Assembly (NCBI RefSeq): GCF_024199985.1 | Contig: NZ_JANARS010000002.1 | Coordinates: forward strand, 310,001-374,000 | DNA from: Nocardioides pinisoli | Lineage (GTDB): Bacteria; Actinomycetota; Actinomycetes; Propionibacteriales; Nocardioidaceae | Direction of reading: 5' to 3' | Length of the DNA: 64,000 nucleotides | Shown here: positions 61,378-64,000 of the stretch, one piece after another | How the letters are laid out: each line of letters opens with the position of its first letter | Position numbering within the stretch: position 1 is the first letter of the stretch | The notes under the pieces: model-generated | Databases searched by the model: none | What the model saw: the letters and a program-made list of their open reading frames with translations, nothing else | Told to the model about the DNA's origin: nothing | Translations under genes and position numbers: made by a program

Positions 61378-61776
61378 TCAGCTCCGCCGCGGCTCCCCGG
61401 CGTAGGTCCCGAAGGACCACTGGTTGCCCTCCGCGTCGCTCACCCGGAACTCCCGGCTGCCGTAGTCCTGCTCGACGACCGGTGACGGGTCGAGCCCGGC
61501 GTCGACGGCCCGCCTGTGCACGGCGTCCACGTCGGAGGCGACGACGTACGCCGCTGTGGTGCCGGGCTGCTGGGTGAACGGGCCGTCCGGCTTGTGGCAC
61601 CCGAGCATCACCCCGCCGCCCTCGGGCCAGTCGAGCTGGGCGTGCTGGACGACGCCCGACTCGTCGCGGTAGGCGGCGGTCTCCTCGAAGCCGAGGGACA
61701 CGAGCGTGCGGATGACGAGGTCGGGGTCGTGGGCCTGCAGTGCGGGCCAGACGGTGGTGCGGTGCTGTTCGGTCAT
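61378..61776 (-). CDS. VOC-family protein (bleomycin-resistance/glyoxalase-like)
   Basis: 132 residues. WPALQAHDPDLVIRTLVSLG opens the VOC fold and VVEQDYGSREFRVSDAEGNQ closes it, with W-S-F-G-T-Y after. This pattern is typical of YdfH/PhnB-like VOC proteins annotated as glyoxalase or bleomycin resistance. Its ATG overlaps the stop of the AraC-type regulator by four bases, so the two are one unit and the regulator may control the VOC gene. Confidence 0.87.
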   Translation of the reverse strand: MTEQHRTTVWPALQAHDPDLVIRTLVSLGFEETAAYRDESGVVQHAQLDWPEGGGVMLGCHKPDGPFTQQPGTTAAYVVASDVDAVHRRAVDAGLDPSPVVEQDYGSREFRVSDAEGNQWSFGTYAGEPRRS

Positions 61777-62687
61777 GCCGACGATGCTGCCGCGACGCCG
61801 GCGGGCGCGCCTTGGACATTTGGGAACTCCGCGGCGAGCCAGGCCGACGGGCCGAGCCCGGCGAACTCGTGGAAGTCGCGCACCAGGTGGGACTGGTCGT
61901 AGTAACCCGTCCGGGCGGCCACCCGGGCCAGCGACGAGCCCGTGGACGCCGCCGCGACCACCTCACGGCGGGCGACGTCGAAGCGTGCGAGCCGCTGGAG
62001 CGTCTTGGGGCCGTGGCCCGTCTCGGCCGTCAGCAGCTGGGTGAGCCGGCGTCGGCTGTATCCCACCGCGTCGGCGACCGCGGCGACCGGCACGTCGCGC
62101 CGGCCGGTGAGCAGCCGCCACGCCTCCTCGACCTCGGCCGGCGACCCGTGGCGGGAGGTCGCCGCCTCGGCGCGAGCGGCCAGTCGCAGCAGCCACCGGT
62201 TCACCACGGCGTACCTGGCAGGCCAGCCGGGCGCCGCGTGCAGCTCCTCGACCACCCGGTCGACCTCGCCACCCAGCAGGTCGCGCGCGTCCCAGCTGCC
62301 CACTGGCAGCTCGGCAGCCGGCACGCCGAGCAGCCGCCGGACGCCCACCGGGCGGAGCGTCACCTGCACCCCCGCCCACCGGCCCGGCTGCTCCACCATC
62401 GCCGCGCGGGTGTGCAGCCCGCCCAGGCTCACCCACTGCGCGTCACGCACCCCGTCGGCCCAGGCCTCCTCGGTGGGGGCGGTCCGCAGCGGTCGCTCCA
62501 GGCTGAGCACGAGCGTCAGGCCGGCTGAGGGGAGCCCGCGGTGCACGCCCGGGTCGAGGCCGACGGCCGAGTAGCCGTACATCGACGAGACGTGCGGCGT
62601 GAGCGGCGCGGCCACCCGCGCCGCCGGCAGGTGCTCCCACGCCCCGACCACCTCCCGAGTGTGCCGCACCGTCGGGCGCCTCGTCAC
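61773..62687 (-). CDS. AraC-family transcriptional regulator
   Basis: 304 residues. The C-terminal AraC DNA-binding domain has two helix-turn-helix units: VAAVADAVGYSRRRLTQLLT and LARVAARTGYYDQSHLVRDF, ending HEFAGLGPSAWLAAEFPN. The N-terminal ~150 residues (PHVSSMYGYSAVGLDPGVHR, LVLSLERPLR) form a ligand-sensing region of the type seen with DUF6597-like domains. GTG start; stop overlaps the VOC gene. Ligand unknown. Confidence 0.92.
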   Translation of the reverse strand: MTRRPTVRHTREVVGAWEHLPAARVAAPLTPHVSSMYGYSAVGLDPGVHRGLPSAGLTLVLSLERPLRTAPTEEAWADGVRDAQWVSLGGLHTRAAMVEQPGRWAGVQVTLRPVGVRRLLGVPAAELPVGSWDARDLLGGEVDRVVEELHAAPGWPARYAVVNRWLLRLAARAEAATSRHGSPAEVEEAWRLLTGRRDVPVAAVADAVGYSRRRLTQLLTAETGHGPKTLQRLARFDVARREVVAAASTGSSLARVAARTGYYDQSHLVRDFHEFAGLGPSAWLAAEFPNVQGAPAGVAAASSA

Positions 62688-62706
62688 GCACCGCCCCAGG
62701 GCCTGC

Positions 62707-63843
62707 TCAGCGTAGGGCGCGGGTCAGCACCCGGGCGGCGTCGGCGAAGCCGTAGGACTCCTCGCCCGGCTGCGCGGGCAGGCCGAGGCGGACCACCATC
62801 GTGCGCGTCGACGGGTCGACGAGCAGCACCTGGCCGCCGAAGCCGAGTGCGGCGTAGAGGTCCTCGGGCGCGAAGGGCGCGAGCTGGCCCGTGATGGGGG
62901 CGAGAGGCTGGCCCTGGGCGTCGACCGGGTCCGTCGCGCCGCGGAGCGGGCCGGGGCGGTTGAGCCACCAGAGGTAGCCGTAGGCCGCGTTGTGGACCGT
63001 GGAGGAGCGTCCGACGGCCGCCCGGACCCAGCTCGCGCCGAGCAGGCGCCTGCCGTCGACCTTTCCCCGGCCGAGGTGGAGCCGGCCGAGCCGGGCGATG
63101 TCGAGGCAGGTCGTGCGGAGGCCGTAGAAGACAGCGGCGTCACCCGCCCGGTCGGTGATGAAGCTCGTGCGGGTCATCCCCAGCGGCTCGAACAGCCGGG
63201 TCCGGGCGAACCGCTCCACCGGCATGCCCGTCGCCTCCTCCAGCACCGGCTCGAGGACCTGGATCGCTGCGTTGTTGTAGGCCCATGCGCTCCCGGGGGC
63301 GTACTGCTGGGGCAGCCCGACGGCGTACCTGGTCCGGCTCCTCGCCGTGAGCAGGTCGGCGTAGTCCGACTGCAGCGACCAGAAGCGACCGCTGTCGTTG
63401 GCGAGCAGGTTGCGCACCGTCACCGACGCCGACGGGGTGCCGCGCAGCTGCGGCACGTAGGTGGAGACCGGGTCGTCGAGGCGCAGGTCGCCGTCGCGCA
63501 CCGCGATGCCCACCAGCGTGCTGGTGACCGACTTGGTGATCGAGAAGACCTCGCGCGGCTCGTCGCGCGGCAGCCTCCAGCTCCACTCCCCGGCCACCTT
63601 GCCGTTGCGCACGACCGCGAAGCAGGTCGAGCCGCGACGTCGGGCCTCGGCCGCGCCCCGCTCGATCGCCCGCGCGCGCAACCCGACGCTCGACGGCGAC
63701 GTCAGCGGCCAGCCCTCCACGGTCCGGGCGGGCGGCCTGCTGCTGGTGCGGTCATCGCCGACGGGCGTGACGGTCGCCGCTGTGGCCCCGCTCGCGGCGA
63801 GCGAGACGCCCAGCAGGACGGCGACCAGACCGCGGAGCCTCAT
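62707..63843 (-). CDS. Secreted serine hydrolase, beta-lactamase/class C PBP family
   Basis: 378 residues with a signal peptide ([20 protein letters not shown]). The catalytic SxxK is in [20 protein letters not shown] and the YxN motif in [20 protein letters not shown]; the third motif is probably FGGQVLLVD (HxG/GGQ equivalent). Such enzymes include D-aminopeptidases, esterases and 6-aminohexanoate dimer hydrolase-like proteins; the substrate is unknown. Probably leaderless, with TAGGCT seven bases before ATG 63843. Divergent from pdxT. Confidence 0.9.
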   Translation of the reverse strand: MRLRGLVAVLLGVSLAASGATAATVTPVGDDRTSSRPPARTVEGWPLTSPSSVGLRARAIERGAAEARRRGSTCFAVVRNGKVAGEWSWRLPRDEPREVFSITKSVTSTLVGIAVRDGDLRLDDPVSTYVPQLRGTPSASVTVRNLLANDSGRFWSLQSDYADLLTARSRTRYAVGLPQQYAPGSAWAYNNAAIQVLEPVLEEATGMPVERFARTRLFEPLGMTRTSFITDRAGDAAVFYGLRTTCLDIARLGRLHLGRGKVDGRRLLGASWVRAAVGRSSTVHNAAYGYLWWLNRPGPLRGATDPVDAQGQPLAPITGQLAPFAPEDLYAALGFGGQVLLVDPSTRTMVVRLGLPAQPGEESYGFADAARVLTRALR

Positions 63844-63850
63844 GTGCCCG

Positions 63851-63856
63851 AGCCTA
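63851..63856 (-). promoter_or_regulatory. -10 box (TAGGCT, minus strand) of the serine hydrolase gene
   Basis: TAGGCT on the minus strand lies seven bases before ATG 63843. Back to back with the pdxT -10, 16 bp away. Confidence 0.55.
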
Positions 63857-63872
63857 CGGCGGGGGTCGGCCC

Positions 63873-63878
63873 TAGGAT
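63873..63878 (+). promoter_or_regulatory. -10 box (TAGGAT) of the pdxT promoter
   Basis: TAGGAT ends eight bases before GTG 63887. Confidence 0.55.
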
Positions 63879-63886
63879 CGGCGATC

Positions 63887-64000
63887 GTGAACCCGACCAT
63901 CGGCGTGCTCGCGCTGCAGGGCGACGTGCGCGAGCACCTCGCGGTCCTGCGGTCCCTGGGCGCGGACCCGATCTCCGTACGCCGTCCCGCCGAGCTCGCC
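63887..64000 (+). CDS. pdxT: Pyridoxal 5'-phosphate synthase, glutaminase subunit PdxT (3' end outside window)
   Basis: Only the first 38 residues are present: [20 protein letters not shown] then [30 protein letters not shown] is diagnostic of PdxT/SNO glutaminases, which supply ammonia to PdxS. GTG 63887 is the start; the catalytic Cys and His lie beyond the window. Confidence 0.92.
   Translation, partial: MNPTIGVLALQGDVREHLAVLRSLGADPISVRRPAELA

Overview
The window is chromosomal DNA of a high-G+C actinobacterium, most likely Nocardioides or a close relative (Nocardioidaceae). The reasons are strong GC codon bias with many GTG starts, a PriA-type HisA, an SsgA-like protein, a DUF222/HNH (13E12-type) protein, the thrS - HIT - pgsA - pdxS - pdxT neighbourhood typical of Actinobacteria, and a heterodimeric CrtYc/CrtYd-type cyclase. 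The genus is inferred, not proven. No transposase, phage gene or CRISPR array was seen.

Layout. 0-5.4 kb: 3' end of dnaE1, a membrane protein, a DUF3352 protein, a YbaK-type deacylase and a LON-domain protein. 5.4-9.1 kb: hisD-hisC-hisB-hisH, joined by 4-bp overlaps. 9.1-14.8 kb: a block that splits the his genes. It holds an ABC-2 permease with a frameshifted ATPase, small membrane and secreted proteins, a hemerythrin-like protein, an SRPBCC protein and a shortened P-loop kinase. 14.9-16.8 kb: priA - NUDIX - hisF. 16.9-19.5 kb: a polar amino acid ABC importer. 19.6-23.3 kb: a heterodimeric ABC exporter. 23.3-31.9 kb: SsgA-like protein, PGPGW membrane protein, tRNA-Val(CAC), two 5'-truncated genes meeting head to head at about 25.4 kb, an MFS exporter, an ion channel, a 49-residue membrane protein and a PAS-PAS-GAF-SpoIIE phosphatase.

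32.0-45.4 kb is the most striking region: fifteen genes on the minus strand, nearly all overlapping by 1-8 bp. In transcription order they are GGPP synthase, phytoene synthase, phytoene desaturase, the two cyclase subunits, a cytochrome P450, a CrtQ-like glycosyltransferase, a CrtO-like acyltransferase, a PAP2 protein, a UbiA prenyltransferase, a geranylgeranyl reductase-like flavoprotein, a type III polyketide synthase, an ICMT-type methyltransferase, a second flavoprotein and IPP isomerase. The first half predicts a cyclised, oxidised, glycosylated and acylated carotenoid. The second half has srsABC-like phenolic-lipid chemistry plus a prenyltransferase, so one polycistron may make both a carotenoid ester and a prenylated phenolic lipid or quinone from a shared GGPP pool. 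A divergent MerR-DICT regulator at 45.5 kb is the obvious controller.

46.4-64.0 kb: HAD and SDR proteins, thrS, a 7-kb insert of accessory genes (including a cluster of REP-like repeats beside a DUF222/HNH gene whose start lies inside a LexA-like SOS box), then the conserved HIT protein, a CEO synthase-like dehydrogenase with a coupled 44-residue Lys-rich peptide, inositol monophosphatase, pgsA, pdxS, a VOC/AraC pair, a serine hydrolase and the start of pdxT.

A regulatory theme runs through the window: at least seventeen starts have a TANNNT -10 hexamer 6-8 bases upstream and no clear Shine-Dalgarno, so they are probably leaderless. This was used to choose starts.
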